In this document: piece after piece, positions 1 to 8,186 of the stretch
How the letters are laid out: the number at the start of each line of letters is the position of its first letter
Position numbering within the stretch: the stretch's first letter is position 1
Source of the DNA: Corynebacterium urealyticum DSM 7109
Lineage (GTDB): Bacteria > Actinomycetota > Actinomycetes > Mycobacteriales > Mycobacteriaceae
DNA length: 64,000 nt
Direction of reading: 5' to 3'
Assembly (NCBI RefSeq): GCF_000069945.1
Contig: NC_010545.1
Coordinates: 62,001 to 126,000 of the forward strand
The notes under the pieces: model-generated
The model's database searches: none
What the model saw: only the letters and a program-made list of their open reading frames with translations
Told to the model about the DNA's origin: nothing
Translations under genes and position numbers: made by a program

Positions 1-674
1 ACGCCGAGGGAGTAGACATCGGAAGCGGCGGTGACCTCCCGGCCCTGCGCCTGCTCGGGGGAGACGTACTGGGCCGTGCCCACCACCATGCCGGTCTGGG
101 TCAGCGGCACGGCCTGCGCGGCCTTCGCGATACCGAAGTCCGTGATCTTCACCGTGCCATCGGCGGTGAGCAGCAGGTTGGCGGGCTTGATATCCCGGTG
201 CACCGTACCGGTGGCGTGGATCGCCGCCAGGCCCATCGCGGTCTGCCGGATCAGGTCCAAGGCCAGGGGCTCCGGCAGCTGGCGCTCGCGGCGCAGCACA
301 TCCGCCAGGCTCTCGCCGCGCACGTACTCCATCACGATGTAGCAGAACACCGCACGGGTCTCGTTCGTGGGCTGGGAGCCGTCCGCGGAAATCTCCCCGT
401 AGTCATAGGTGGCGACCACATTCGGGGAATCGAAGTGCTCCGCGGCCTCCGCCTCGTTGCGGAAGCGCTCGCGGAACTCCGGGCTCTCCGTGTATTCGGG
501 TTTCAGGATCTTGATGGCCACGTCCCGCTGCGCCACGGTGTCGCGGGCGAGCCACACCGTGGACATCCCGCCTCGGCCGACGATCCAGCTCAGCTGGTAG
601 CGCTCACCCAATAGCCGCTGGGTGTACTCGATATCCGTGCGGTCCGGCTGGTTCTGCTCTGGGTGCTCAGTCAT
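1..674 (-). CDS. pknA: Serine/threonine protein kinase PknA, N-terminal part (cut by left edge)
   Basis: The 5' part of a Hanks-type Ser/Thr kinase runs off the left edge. Reading leftwards from an ATG at 674, the translation shows the glycine-rich loop (VGRGGMSTVW), the ATP-binding lysine in VAIKIL, the catalytic loop HRDIKPANLLL, the DFG motif in ITDFGIAKAA, and GTAQYVSPEQA (the APE equivalent). The start lies 2 nt after the pbpA stop, so the two are co-translated in one operon. The order fhaA-fhaB-ppp-rodA-pbpA-kinase is the conserved actinobacterial growth cluster, in which PknA follows pbpA and PknB comes next. PknA phosphorylates cell-division and envelope enzymes. Assignment as PknA rather than PknB rests on gene order. 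The C-terminal membrane segment lies outside the window. Confidence 0.93.
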   Translation of the reverse strand, partial: MTEHPEQNQPDRTDIEYTQRLLGERYQLSWIVGRGGMSTVWLARDTVAQRDVAIKILKPEYTESPEFRERFRNEAEAAEHFDSPNVVATYDYGEISADGSQPTNETRAVFCYIVMEYVRGESLADVLRRERQLPEPLALDLIRQTAMGLAAIHATGTVHRDIKPANLLLTADGTVKITDFGIAKAAQAVPLTQTGMVVGTAQYVSPEQAQGREVTAASDVYSLG

Positions 675-676
675 TC

Positions 677-2125
677 TTAGCGCTGCTCCTGCTCCGCGGC
701 TGCGATGACGGCACGGCCGATCGGGCTGGCCACGGCGTTACCCGTGGCGCCCTGGCCCATGCCGCCACCGTTTTCCACCAGGACGGCGACGGCCACGTCC
801 GCCTCAGTGGAAAACGCGATGTACCACGTGTGCGGGGCGGCCGCGCCGCGAACCTCGCCGTGCTCGGCGGTACCGGTCTTCGACGCGATGGTGGCCGAGC
901 CGCCGCCACCGCGCTCGGAGCCCTGCATGAGCTCCTTGAGCTGCTCTGCCGTCTCCTTCGGAATCGCCCGGTTCAGCCGCTTTGGCTTCGTCTCCTTCAG
1001 GGTCTTCAGATCCGGGCCCGTGATCTTGGAGACCAGGTGCGGCTCCATGCGCACGCCACCATTGGCGATCGTCGCCGCGATCACGGCGTTCTGCAGCGGG
1101 GTCAGGGAGACATCGCGCTGGCCGATCGCGGACTGGCCCAGGGCCGCCTTGTCCGGCAGGTCACCCAGCGTCGAGCGCTGCATGCCCAGCCCCAGGCCCT
1201 CGTAGCTATCACCCACGCCGAAGGCCTCCGCGGTCTTACGGAAAAGATCATCGCCGTGCTTGACGCTCAGTTCGACGAAGGGCACGTTGCAGGACTTCTC
1301 GAAGGCCACTCGCAGCGTGGTGGTCTCCCCGCCCGCGCAGCGCTGGCCGTCGTAGTTCTCTAGGGTCGTGACCGTGTCCGGCAGCGTGGTCTGGCTGGCG
1401 GCGCTGACCGGAGTATCCGCATTATCGCCGGCCTGTAGTGCGGCGGCGGTGGTGATCACCTTGAAGGTCGAGCCCGGGGGTTGGGTCACCTGGGTCGAGC
1501 GGTTCAGCAGCGGGGAACCTGCGTCCTGTCTGAGGGCCTCGAAGTTCGCGGCCGCTGCCTCCGGGGACTGATCCGTGATCGCGCTCGGGTTATAGGAGGG
1601 CGTGCTGGCCATCGCCAGCACCGCGCCCGTCGAGGGGCGCAGGGCCACGACAGAGCCGGAGTAACCCTTGCTAGCCAGCTCGTTGTAGGCCACCTGCTGC
1701 ACCTGCGGGCTTAAGGTGAGCTCCACATTCGCGCCGCGGACCTCCTTGCCGGAGATCTGGTCCCACATACGACGAGCGAAGAGGCTGTCGTCCTCACCCG
1801 AGAGAATGGCATTCTGGCTGGCCTCGATACCGGAGGCACCGAAGCGGTCGGAGAAGTAACCCTCCACCGAGCCGAAGGCCTCTGGGGCGTAGACGTAGCG
1901 GCGGTTGTAGTAGCCGTTATCGTCCCGCACGGACTCGGCCAGTACCTGCCCGCCAGCGGAGATCTGCCCGCGCTGGCGCTGCTTCATGTCATAGAACTGG
2001 CGCGCGTTCAGCGGGTTCTCCGCCAGCTCCTTGGTCTGGAAGGCCTGAATATAGGTCAGGTTGATCAGCAGAATGACCGTCAAGATCATGCTGAAGATGG
2101 CTACGGCTTTAATCGGTCGATTCAC
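677..2125 (-). CDS. pbpA: Penicillin-binding protein A, class B transpeptidase
   Basis: This is a 482-residue class B penicillin-binding protein that cross-links peptidoglycan outside the membrane. One N-terminal membrane anchor (about residues 8-27) is followed by a short dimerisation-type region and the transpeptidase domain. The three active-site motifs are visible: SxxK as S219-TFK, SxN as S278-CN and KTGT at 416-419. The length matches mycobacterial PbpA. The ATG overlaps the rodA stop by 4 nt and pknA starts 2 nt downstream, so the gene is in the middle of the operon. RodA-family polymerases pair with class B PBPs, which fits the neighbour. Nothing looks broken. Confidence 0.96.
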   Translation of the reverse strand: MNRPIKAVAIFSMILTVILLINLTYIQAFQTKELAENPLNARQFYDMKQRQRGQISAGGQVLAESVRDDNGYYNRRYVYAPEAFGSVEGYFSDRFGASGIEASQNAILSGEDDSLFARRMWDQISGKEVRGANVELTLSPQVQQVAYNELASKGYSGSVVALRPSTGAVLAMASTPSYNPSAITDQSPEAAAANFEALRQDAGSPLLNRSTQVTQPPGSTFKVITTAAALQAGDNADTPVSAASQTTLPDTVTTLENYDGQRCAGGETTTLRVAFEKSCNVPFVELSVKHGDDLFRKTAEAFGVGDSYEGLGLGMQRSTLGDLPDKAALGQSAIGQRDVSLTPLQNAVIAATIANGGVRMEPHLVSKITGPDLKTLKETKPKRLNRAIPKETAEQLKELMQGSERGGGGSATIASKTGTAEHGEVRGAAAPHTWYIAFSTEADVAVAVLVENGGGMGQGATGNAVASPIGRAVIAAAEQEQR

Positions 2126-3507
2126 GCGAGCTCACCTTCCGCGTTGTTCTGCGCAGCCCCCTGCTTCTCCTCGGACTTGGCATCTGTCCCGCCGGACTTG
2201 CTGCCCTCGTCCTGCACCGCGCGCCGGGCGCGGGCAGAGTCAGAGATCCGCAGCAGGATCGCCAGCAGGATGTAGTTCGCCAACAGCGAGGAGCCACCGT
2301 GGGCAAGGAATGGGGTCGTCAGGCCGGTCATCGGCATGAGCTTGGAAATACCCGCCACGACAACGAAGACCTGCACCGCGACCGTCAGGGACAGGCCAGC
2401 GGCGACGAGTTTGCCGAAGGAATCGCTGGCGTGCATGCTCACCGTGAAGCCGCGGAGCACGAAGATTGCGTACAGAAGCAGGATCGCGGATAGGCCGATC
2501 AGGCCGAGCTCCTCGCCGAAGGCGGAGAGGATGAAGTCCGACTGCACCACCGGGATCAGCTCCGGATAGCCCTCGCCGAGCCCCTTGCCGGTGATCCCGC
2601 CGTAGGAGAGGCCAAACAGGGACTGCGCGAGCTGCAGACCCCGGTTGTGGAAGTCCGCGAACGGGTCCACGAAGTTCGCCACACGGGTCTGGATCTTGTC
2701 GGACACCTGGTACACCGCGACCGCGCCGACCGAGGCCAGCCCCACGCCGAGCACCACCCAGGAGGCGCGCTCCGTCACGATGTACAGCATCCCCAGCACG
2801 GTGGCGAAGAGAAGCAGGGCCGGGCCGAAGTCGTTCTGCGCGGCGGAAATGACCATCGCCAGTCCCCACACGAGGAACAGCGGTCCCATGTCGCGCATGC
2901 GGGGGAACTGTAGCCCCAGCAGGCTCTTACCCGTCACGGAGAACAGGCGTCGCTTGCTGACCAGGAGTGCGGCGAAGAACAGCAGCAGCAGGATCTTCGC
3001 GAACTCGCCCGGCTGGATGGAGAAAGGCCCGATAGAGATCCACACGTTGGCGTCCGCATTGAGGCTGGTCGGCCACACGATTGGCAGCGCGAGCAACACC
3101 AGCCCCACCAGGCCCATCAGATAGGCGTAGTCCTGCAGCGAGCGGTGGTCTTTCAGGAACACCAGCACCGCCACCAGCAGGCCCACGCCGATAACCATCC
3201 ACATGATCTGCGACTTTGCCAGGGACATGCCCGTGGCCAGGTCAATGCGGTAAATCATCACCAGACCCAGCCCGTTGAGGAGAGCTGCGACGGGCAGTAT
3301 CACCTGATCCGCGTCGGGGGCCACCCAGTTCATCACCAGGTGCGCGACCAGGAAGATGAGGAAGAACCCACCGACCAGCAGGAAGATGCTGGAGCTGAGC
3401 TCATTGCCCTGCGCCAGCTCCAGCGATACGACCGCCGTCAGGGTGACCACTGCGGTGAGCAGCAGCAGCCAGGCTTCGGTCATTCTCTTAAAAAAGCCCT
3501 TGGTCAA
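2122..3507 (-). CDS. rodA: RodA/FtsW/SpoVE-family peptidoglycan polymerase
   Basis: A 461-residue polytopic membrane protein of the SEDS family, which polymerises glycan strands from lipid II. About ten hydrophobic segments are followed by a charged cytoplasmic tail rich in E, K, S and G from about residue 425. Two starts are possible. A TTG at 3507 has a GGAGG 9 nt upstream, overlapping the end of ppp. An ATG at 3483 gives an N-terminus of MTEAWLLL but has only a weak AAGAGA close by. I kept the longer form because of the stronger ribosome site. The gene sits between ppp (1 nt gap) and pbpA (4 nt overlap). It is called RodA, not FtsW, because of its PBP and kinase partners. Confidence 0.93.
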   Translation of the reverse strand: MTKGFFKRMTEAWLLLLTAVVTLTAVVSLELAQGNELSSSIFLLVGGFFLIFLVAHLVMNWVAPDADQVILPVAALLNGLGLVMIYRIDLATGMSLAKSQIMWMVIGVGLLVAVLVFLKDHRSLQDYAYLMGLVGLVLLALPIVWPTSLNADANVWISIGPFSIQPGEFAKILLLLFFAALLVSKRRLFSVTGKSLLGLQFPRMRDMGPLFLVWGLAMVISAAQNDFGPALLLFATVLGMLYIVTERASWVVLGVGLASVGAVAVYQVSDKIQTRVANFVDPFADFHNRGLQLAQSLFGLSYGGITGKGLGEGYPELIPVVQSDFILSAFGEELGLIGLSAILLLYAIFVLRGFTVSMHASDSFGKLVAAGLSLTVAVQVFVVVAGISKLMPMTGLTTPFLAHGGSSLLANYILLAILLRISDSARARRAVQDEGSKSGGTDAKSEEKQGAAQNNAEGELA

Positions 3508-3508
3508 T

Positions 3509-5077
3509 TCACTTCACCTCCCGGCAGGACACGCCGGGGGTCGTCAGGTCCTCAGCGCCCTTCCTGGCGGTGCTCGTGGCTCGGTCTGCGCCGGGGCGCT
3601 TCCCATTGTCCTTCTTCTCGCGGGTGACACACACCGGCAGGGTTTCCTCTGCCAGTCGATTCACCTGCTCGACGACGGCCTGGTAGCTGTCCTCCGGCAT
3701 GCTCTCGACGGTGCTTCGCGCCGAGGGGGTCAGGTCGGAGGTCAGGAAGAGGTGGCAGTCCTCGGGGGAGCCATTATCTGCGCCGATGAGTCGCACGGAG
3801 GCAGATTCATCGAGGCAGATCCGCTGGTGCGTGGAGTTCAGGGAGAGGCCCAGCAGGGAGCCGGGCACCCCGTTCTTCACGACGATCTGCTTGCCCTCCA
3901 CGGCGACGAAGTAGGTCTCGCCGATCTTCTGGTAACCGAAGAATCCGGCGATTCCGAGCCCAACGACGAGGATGCATGCGACGACCAGGGCGATCCAGCC
4001 CCGTCCCCGTTTCTTTTTAGGGACGTCGGTTCCGTCTGCGCTGGTGGGTTCCGCCGCGCCGGATGCGGGCGCAGCAGCCGGCTCCGAACCAGGGTCGCCA
4101 AGGGTGGCTACCCCAGCCGGCTCCGAAACCTCCTCGGGATCCTTCGGGGGCCGAGGCGCCCGCGAGCTCGTCACGCTGGCGCCACTGGCAGCGGCGCGGG
4201 CCGCGGGCGTATCGAAGCTGCGGCTCTCCTGCATAGTGGGGGAGGCAGCACCAGCGAGCACTGGGGTCTCCGGCAGCGGGCCGCGACCAGCAGAACCTGC
4301 CGCGTTACCCTCGCCTGACGCGTCGTCCTCGACATCGGCGAGGTCCACAACATCCGCGACGACGACGGTGACGTTATCTGGTCCACCGCCGCGCAGCGCC
4401 ATCTCGACGAGGCGATCGGCTGCGGTGGCAGGGTCGTAGGCGTTCAGAATGTCCCGCATCGTGTCGAGGCTCACCGGATCGGAGAGGCCATCGGAACACA
4501 GCATGTAGCGGTCGCCCGGCAGCACCTCAAACTCCGTGAAGGTTGGCTCCACGGGCCGGCCGGTAAGCGCCTTGAGGATCAGGGAGCGCTGGGGGTGGGA
4601 GCTGGCGTCCGTGGCGTCGAGCTTGCCCTCGTCCACGAGGGTCTGGACGAAAGTATCGTCCTTCGTGATCTGCGTGAGCTCCCCGTCGCGTAGCCGGTAG
4701 GCGCGGGAGTCGCCGACGTGGCACATCGCGGCCTTAGCGTTGCTGAATAGGATCGCGGTGAGGGTGCAGCCCATGCCCTCCAGCTGTGGGTTCTCATCCA
4801 CGTGGGAGGCGATGCGCTCATTGCCCTCATCCACCGCGCGCTCCAGCACGGAGGTGAGGCGGCGGCGCTCATCCGGCTCGTCCAGGAGCGGAGAGTCCAG
4901 CGTCCGCAGGGTGTCCACCAAGAAGCGGCTGGCGACCTCGCCGGCCGCGTGGCCACCCATGCCATCGGCGAGAGCCAGCAGGCGCGGGCCCGCGTAGGCT
5001 GAGTCCTCATTATTCGTGCGCACCAAACCGCGGTCGGAGGATGCGGCGAAATCTAAAGCCAAGCGCTGATCCGTCAT
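3509..5077 (-). CDS. ppp: PP2C-family Ser/Thr protein phosphatase (PstP/Ppp)
   Basis: A membrane-anchored PPM phosphatase that reverses PknA and PknB phosphorylation. Residues 1-240 form the PP2C domain, with the metal-binding acidic motifs NNEDS (near 24) and ADGMGGH (near 37), then GDSR, CSDGLSD and GGPDNVT. An Ala/Pro/Ser-rich linker (about 245-345) leads to a basic KKKRGRGW stop-transfer boundary, one membrane helix (about 355-378) and an external domain of about 140 residues. This is the layout of mycobacterial PstP. The start overlaps the fhaB stop (ATGA). The long low-complexity linker is somewhat expanded; the catalytic residues are intact. Confidence 0.95.
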   Translation of the reverse strand: MTDQRLALDFAASSDRGLVRTNNEDSAYAGPRLLALADGMGGHAAGEVASRFLVDTLRTLDSPLLDEPDERRRLTSVLERAVDEGNERIASHVDENPQLEGMGCTLTAILFSNAKAAMCHVGDSRAYRLRDGELTQITKDDTFVQTLVDEGKLDATDASSHPQRSLILKALTGRPVEPTFTEFEVLPGDRYMLCSDGLSDPVSLDTMRDILNAYDPATAADRLVEMALRGGGPDNVTVVVADVVDLADVEDDASGEGNAAGSAGRGPLPETPVLAGAASPTMQESRSFDTPAARAAASGASVTSSRAPRPPKDPEEVSEPAGVATLGDPGSEPAAAPASGAAEPTSADGTDVPKKKRGRGWIALVVACILVVGLGIAGFFGYQKIGETYFVAVEGKQIVVKNGVPGSLLGLSLNSTHQRICLDESASVRLIGADNGSPEDCHLFLTSDLTPSARSTVESMPEDSYQAVVEQVNRLAEETLPVCVTREKKDNGKRPGADRATSTARKGAEDLTTPGVSCREVK

Positions 5078-5589
5078 TGCTCCATCCTCACCTGGGTCTG
5101 CCCGATCCGGACTTCCATTCCCTCGGCGAGCCGTTCCGGCTGGTCAATGCGTTGGCCGTTCAGCCACGTGCCGTTGCGGGAATCCTGATCCTCGATGAAC
5201 CAGTCCCGACCCCGGCGGATGAGCCGGGCATGGGTGCCCGACGCGAAATCATCCTCCAGCTGCAGTGTGGACACCGAGGAACGGCCGATCGTGATCTCGT
5301 CGTAGCCCTGGAAGTTCAGTGTGGTCCCGGTCAGCGGGCCACTGGTGATGATCAGGGACTTCGGCGGATTCGTGCGGTGACGCGTGCCCCGGAAACCGCT
5401 GCTAGACGTGCCACCAGCCAGGCCAACATGGGGGGCGGCGTAGCCCATCGGCGCGCCACCACCAGCGGCAGCCCCGGGGTTCGCCGCGTAGTTCAGATCC
5501 TTGCGAAGCGCGCGGAGTGTCATCCAAATGAAGAACCACAGCAGCACGAGCAGGCCGATCTTGACCACTAGTAACAGCGTGGTGTGCAC
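5074..5589 (-). CDS. fhaB: FHA-domain protein FhaB (FipA type)
   Basis: A small membrane-attached phosphothreonine reader in the PknA/PknB operon. An N-terminal hydrophobic helix (roughly residues 4-24) is followed by a Gly/Ala linker and a C-terminal FHA domain (about 90-171) with ITIGRSSVSTLQL, SGTHARL and DSRNGTWLNGQ. The mycobacterial homologue binds phosphorylated division and envelope proteins. I chose the GTG at 5589, 8 nt after an AAGGAG. A GTG at 5598, giving three more residues, directly abuts that Shine-Dalgarno and would leave no spacing. The gene ends in a 4-nt overlap with ppp. Confidence 0.9.
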   Translation of the reverse strand: MHTTLLLVVKIGLLVLLWFFIWMTLRALRKDLNYAANPGAAAGGGAPMGYAAPHVGLAGGTSSSGFRGTRHRTNPPKSLIITSGPLTGTTLNFQGYDEITIGRSSVSTLQLEDDFASGTHARLIRRGRDWFIEDQDSRNGTWLNGQRIDQPERLAEGMEVRIGQTQVRMEQ

Positions 5590-5773
5590 GGTCTTCACTC
5601 CTTATATATCGGGCATACGTGAGCAGACGGGCCGCAGGGGCGGCCGAAGTTGTCCGGGTTTTAACTCTAGTTTAGTGAGCAGACACGCGTATAGGGGGTG
5701 GAGTGAATAGCCAAGCCCTCACGAAGCCCCCGCAAAACCCCCGAGGCAATAAACGGTAGGGGGTTGGAACGCC

Positions 5774-7006
5774 CTAGTGGTGGAAGCGGACCTCGATCTC
5801 GGAGTGGCCCACGGCGATGACGTCCCCGTCGGCGAGCAGCCAGTTCTCGATCGGAGTGCCGTTGACGGACGTACCGTTCGTGGACTGCAGATCGGTGAGG
5901 ACGGCGTCGTAACCATCCCAGGTGATCTCCGCGTGCTGACGGGACACGCCCGTGTCCGGGATGCGCAGGTCGACGGTCTTCCCGCGGCCGATGAGGTTGC
6001 TGCCTTCGACCAGGTCGTAGCGGCGGTCGCTGCCGTCCCGCAGGGTGAGGGTGACGGTCAATTGCTCGGCTTCCGGCCGGGGTTCGCCCGTCCCACCGCG
6101 GACGGGGGCCTCCTCATTCGCTGCGTGGGTGATCACCGTGGTTCCGGGGTAGCTGTGCTCCGGGTCGACGGCTCCGTCCTGGTCCTCGCCGGCCGGTGCG
6201 GCCGCGTCCTCCTGGACGGCCGGTCCGTCCTGCTCAGCGGCGGAATAGCTAGCGTCCTCGGTGCCCGTATCCTGCCCACCGTCGACGGACTGGGCGGGGG
6301 ACTGGGCAGTGCCGGGGTGGCTCGAATCGGAGTGCTCGGCGCCGTAGCCCGTGCCCGGGCTGGGGCGGACGACCGAACCCAGGCCCGCGCCCGCGGCCCC
6401 CGTCTGCGCGGGGAAGGAATCGCTATCAGCGTCATAAGCCTGGGCCTCGACCTCGCGCACCTGGCTGGGGTCCTCCGGCCACTCCCGCTCACCGGGGGCG
6501 ACGTCCTCGTCCGGGCGGGAGGAAGAACCAGCGGAGCTGGAAGATTCAGCAGAGCTTTGAGAACCAGCAGAGCTGGCGTCGGCGTCGGCGCCTGCATTCT
6601 CGTCCTCGGCGGGGGAGTAGCTCTCGGGGATCTTGAAACGGGAGTCGGCCTTCAGCTGGCCCGTGTGCAGGTCCTCCTCGACCCGAAGATCAACCGTGAC
6701 CTGGTTATTCGTTGTCCATCCCTCGTTGCGGATGAAACGGCCCAGGCGGGCGGAAAGGTCGCGGACCAGCGTGGGGTGGCTCTCCTTCAGGGAGTCGTAA
6801 TCACGCTGGGAAATCGAGACGATGAAGAAGCTTGGGGCAAGCCGGTTGCCCTCGCTATCCACCATCACGGAGTCCTCGGCCTGCTGCTTCAGCATCTCGT
6901 CGATCTCGGTCGGGACAACTTCGCCACCGAATACCCGCGCGAAGCTGTTATCCAGGCCCCGCTGTAGTGCGCTATCCAGTTTGCGAAATTTTCCGAAAAG
7001 ATCCAT
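5774..7006 (-). CDS. fhaA: FHA-domain protein FhaA
   Basis: A 410-residue cytoplasmic scaffold and first gene of the leftward operon. Residues 1-130 match the FhaA N-terminal domain (DUF3662): it begins MDLFGKFRKLDSALQRG and contains VVPTEIDEMLKQQAED. Next comes a long Ala/Ser/Gly/Glu-rich disordered linker (about 150-310), then a C-terminal FHA domain with NLIGRGKTVDLRIPD, VSRQHAEI and STNGTSVNG. In mycobacteria FhaA binds phosphorylated MviN/MurJ and regulates peptidoglycan synthesis. The ATG at 7006 is preferred over an upstream in-frame ATG at 7120: it has an AAGGAAGG about 10 nt upstream and matches the family N-terminus. A 184-nt gap separates the stop from the fhaB start. Confidence 0.93.
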   Translation of the reverse strand: MDLFGKFRKLDSALQRGLDNSFARVFGGEVVPTEIDEMLKQQAEDSVMVDSEGNRLAPSFFIVSISQRDYDSLKESHPTLVRDLSARLGRFIRNEGWTTNNQVTVDLRVEEDLHTGQLKADSRFKIPESYSPAEDENAGADADASSAGSQSSAESSSSAGSSSRPDEDVAPGEREWPEDPSQVREVEAQAYDADSDSFPAQTGAAGAGLGSVVRPSPGTGYGAEHSDSSHPGTAQSPAQSVDGGQDTGTEDASYSAAEQDGPAVQEDAAAPAGEDQDGAVDPEHSYPGTTVITHAANEEAPVRGGTGEPRPEAEQLTVTLTLRDGSDRRYDLVEGSNLIGRGKTVDLRIPDTGVSRQHAEITWDGYDAVLTDLQSTNGTSVNGTPIENWLLADGDVIAVGHSEIEVRFHH

Positions 7007-7331
7007 CGATATTTTCCTTCCTTGGACGTCTAGGCCGTCTAACCAGAAAGGCCGCGATCGGTGAATCGCTTTAGCCTCGTGGTGCTTCGCTCGTGGTGAA
7101 GGGCAGGTCGCGCTGTGCAACGCGCCGCCGCAACGGGGTAGACGTACACATGTTGAACGGCCATTATACGGGGATAACTAGGTGGGGCCGGGTTAGTGCA
7201 GGTCACGCGGTAATTTTGTTGTGGTCTATAGCTCGTGATACGCTTCTTCCTGTTGCAAACGCACCCGGCGTTAAGCCCACGCTTTGCACCCATGCGTACC
7301 AAGCCTCATCGTTTGGAGCGGATGAAGCCAC
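7007..7331. other. Divergent intergenic region between fhaA and tRNA-Leu
   Basis: 325 bases without a convincing protein gene. The left end carries the fhaA ribosome site. The right half carries the promoter-like hexamers listed separately for the tRNA. Short ORFs that cross this region into the tRNA have tRNA-derived translations and are rejected. The leftward promoter for the fhaA operon must lie here, but I could not pick hexamers for it with confidence. Confidence 0.5.
7216..7244 (+). promoter_or_regulatory. Putative sigma-A promoter of tRNA-Leu
   Basis: TTGTTG (7216-7221) and TACGCT (7239-7244) are separated by 17 nt, a plausible corynebacterial -35/-10 pair. It would leave a leader of about 80 nt before the tRNA, to be trimmed during processing. 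The call is from pattern only. Confidence 0.35.
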
Positions 7332-7416
7332 GGGCGAGTGGCGGAATTGGCAGACGCGCTGGCTTCAGGTGCCAGTGTCCTTTACGGACGTGGGGGTTCA
7401 AGTCCCCCTTCGCCCA
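7332..7416 (+). tRNA. tRNA-Leu (anticodon CAG)
   Basis: An 85-nt class II tRNA. The acceptor arm GGGCGAG (7332-7338) pairs with TTCGCCC (7409-7415), with A7416 as discriminator. The anticodon stem CTGGC/GCCAG encloses the loop TTCAGGT, so the anticodon is CAG and reads CUG. A long variable arm, as expected for leucine, follows. The T arm is GGGGG-TTCAAGT-CCCCC (7392-7408). CCA is not encoded. In-frame translations over it give the well-known phantom peptide MAELADALASGASVLYGRG, which is not a protein. Confidence 0.96.
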
Positions 7417-7439
7417 CAATAGCGGCCCCAGGTCGCAGG

Positions 7440-7482
7440 AACCGGTGGTTCACCTTCAACAGGTGGCCACCGGTTTTTCTTT
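7440..7482 (+). terminator. Rho-independent terminator after tRNA-Leu
   Basis: AACCGGTGG...TCACCT (7440-7455) can fold onto AGGTGG-CCACCGGTT (7461-7475) with a small internal mismatch. The stem is followed at once by a T-rich run (7474-7482). It lies 24 nt after the tRNA and before the acetyltransferase start. Confidence 0.85.
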
Positions 7483-7526
7483 GTGCCCGGCTGAGCCCGC
7501 CGGTGGGGGCTCCTAAGATGTGGTGC

Positions 7527-8144
7527 ATGAGTTCTGACCCACGCACCGCGAGCACCGACCCGCTCCTTCAAGCCCCGCACGGTTTCCGCCTCCGCCGGGT
7601 GAGCCCAGCCGACATCCCCCAGATCCTGGAGCTCATCCAGGACCTCGCGGAGTATGAAAAGGAACCGGACGCCGTCCACGCCACCGAGGAAGCCCTCCAC
7701 GAGCACCTCTTCGGCGAGAACCCGGCTGTGTTCGGGCACGTCGTCGAGGTGCTCGACGGAGATATCGAGGACCGGGACATCAAGGACGGGGGCGTCGCGG
7801 ACAGCAGCGGCGCCGAGAACGGAGACGTCGCGCCGGGCGAGCGCCCCCGCCTGGCCGGCATGGCGCTGTGGTTCCTCAACTTCTCCACCTGGGAGTGCAC
7901 CCACGGCATCTACCTGGAGGACCTCTACGTCCGCCCCGAATACCGGAAGAACGGGCTCGGGAAGCTGCTGCTCCAGCAGCTCGCGCACCTGTGCGTGGCT
8001 CGCGGCTATCAGCGCATGGAGTGGTCCGTGCTGAAGTGGAATGAACCGAGCATTCAGTTCTATAAGTCCTTCGGCGCCTACTCGATGTCCGGCTGGGACA
8101 CCTACCGGCTGGACGGTGACGCGCTGCAGGGCTTCGGCGCTTAA
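7527..8144 (+). CDS. GNAT-family N-acetyltransferase
   Basis: A 205-residue protein with the GNAT fold. It starts HGFRLRRVSPADIPQILEL, has the acetyl-CoA-binding region LYVRPEYRKNGLGKLLL (the R/Q-x-x-G-x-G/A motif as RKNGLG) and ends with WNEPSIQFYKSFGA, all typical of the diamine/polyamine acetyltransferase-like branch. The acceptor is unknown. The ATG at 7527 is used. A frame extending back to 7338 only translates the tRNA and its terminator. An acidic, repetitive insert of about 35 residues (GDIEDRDIKDGG and following) separates beta strands 2 and 4 and is unusual for the family. The gene is convergent with cydC, 42 nt away. Confidence 0.85.
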   Translation: MSSDPRTASTDPLLQAPHGFRLRRVSPADIPQILELIQDLAEYEKEPDAVHATEEALHEHLFGENPAVFGHVVEVLDGDIEDRDIKDGGVADSSGAENGDVAPGERPRLAGMALWFLNFSTWECTHGIYLEDLYVRPEYRKNGLGKLLLQQLAHLCVARGYQRMEWSVLKWNEPSIQFYKSFGAYSMSGWDTYRLDGDALQGFGA

Positions 8145-8186
8145 TTTTGCGCAGCGCAGCTCGGATCGCCGTGGTGCGCTGCCATA

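Noticed and set aside
5777..6967. 396-residue rightward ORF over fhaA
   Set aside because: Shadow frame with Val/Gly/Arg bias. FhaA and its FHA motifs are on the other strand.
7093..7516. ORFs crossing the tRNA, including MAELADALASGASVLYGRG-like peptides
   Set aside because: They translate tRNA-Leu and its terminator, a known annotation artefact.
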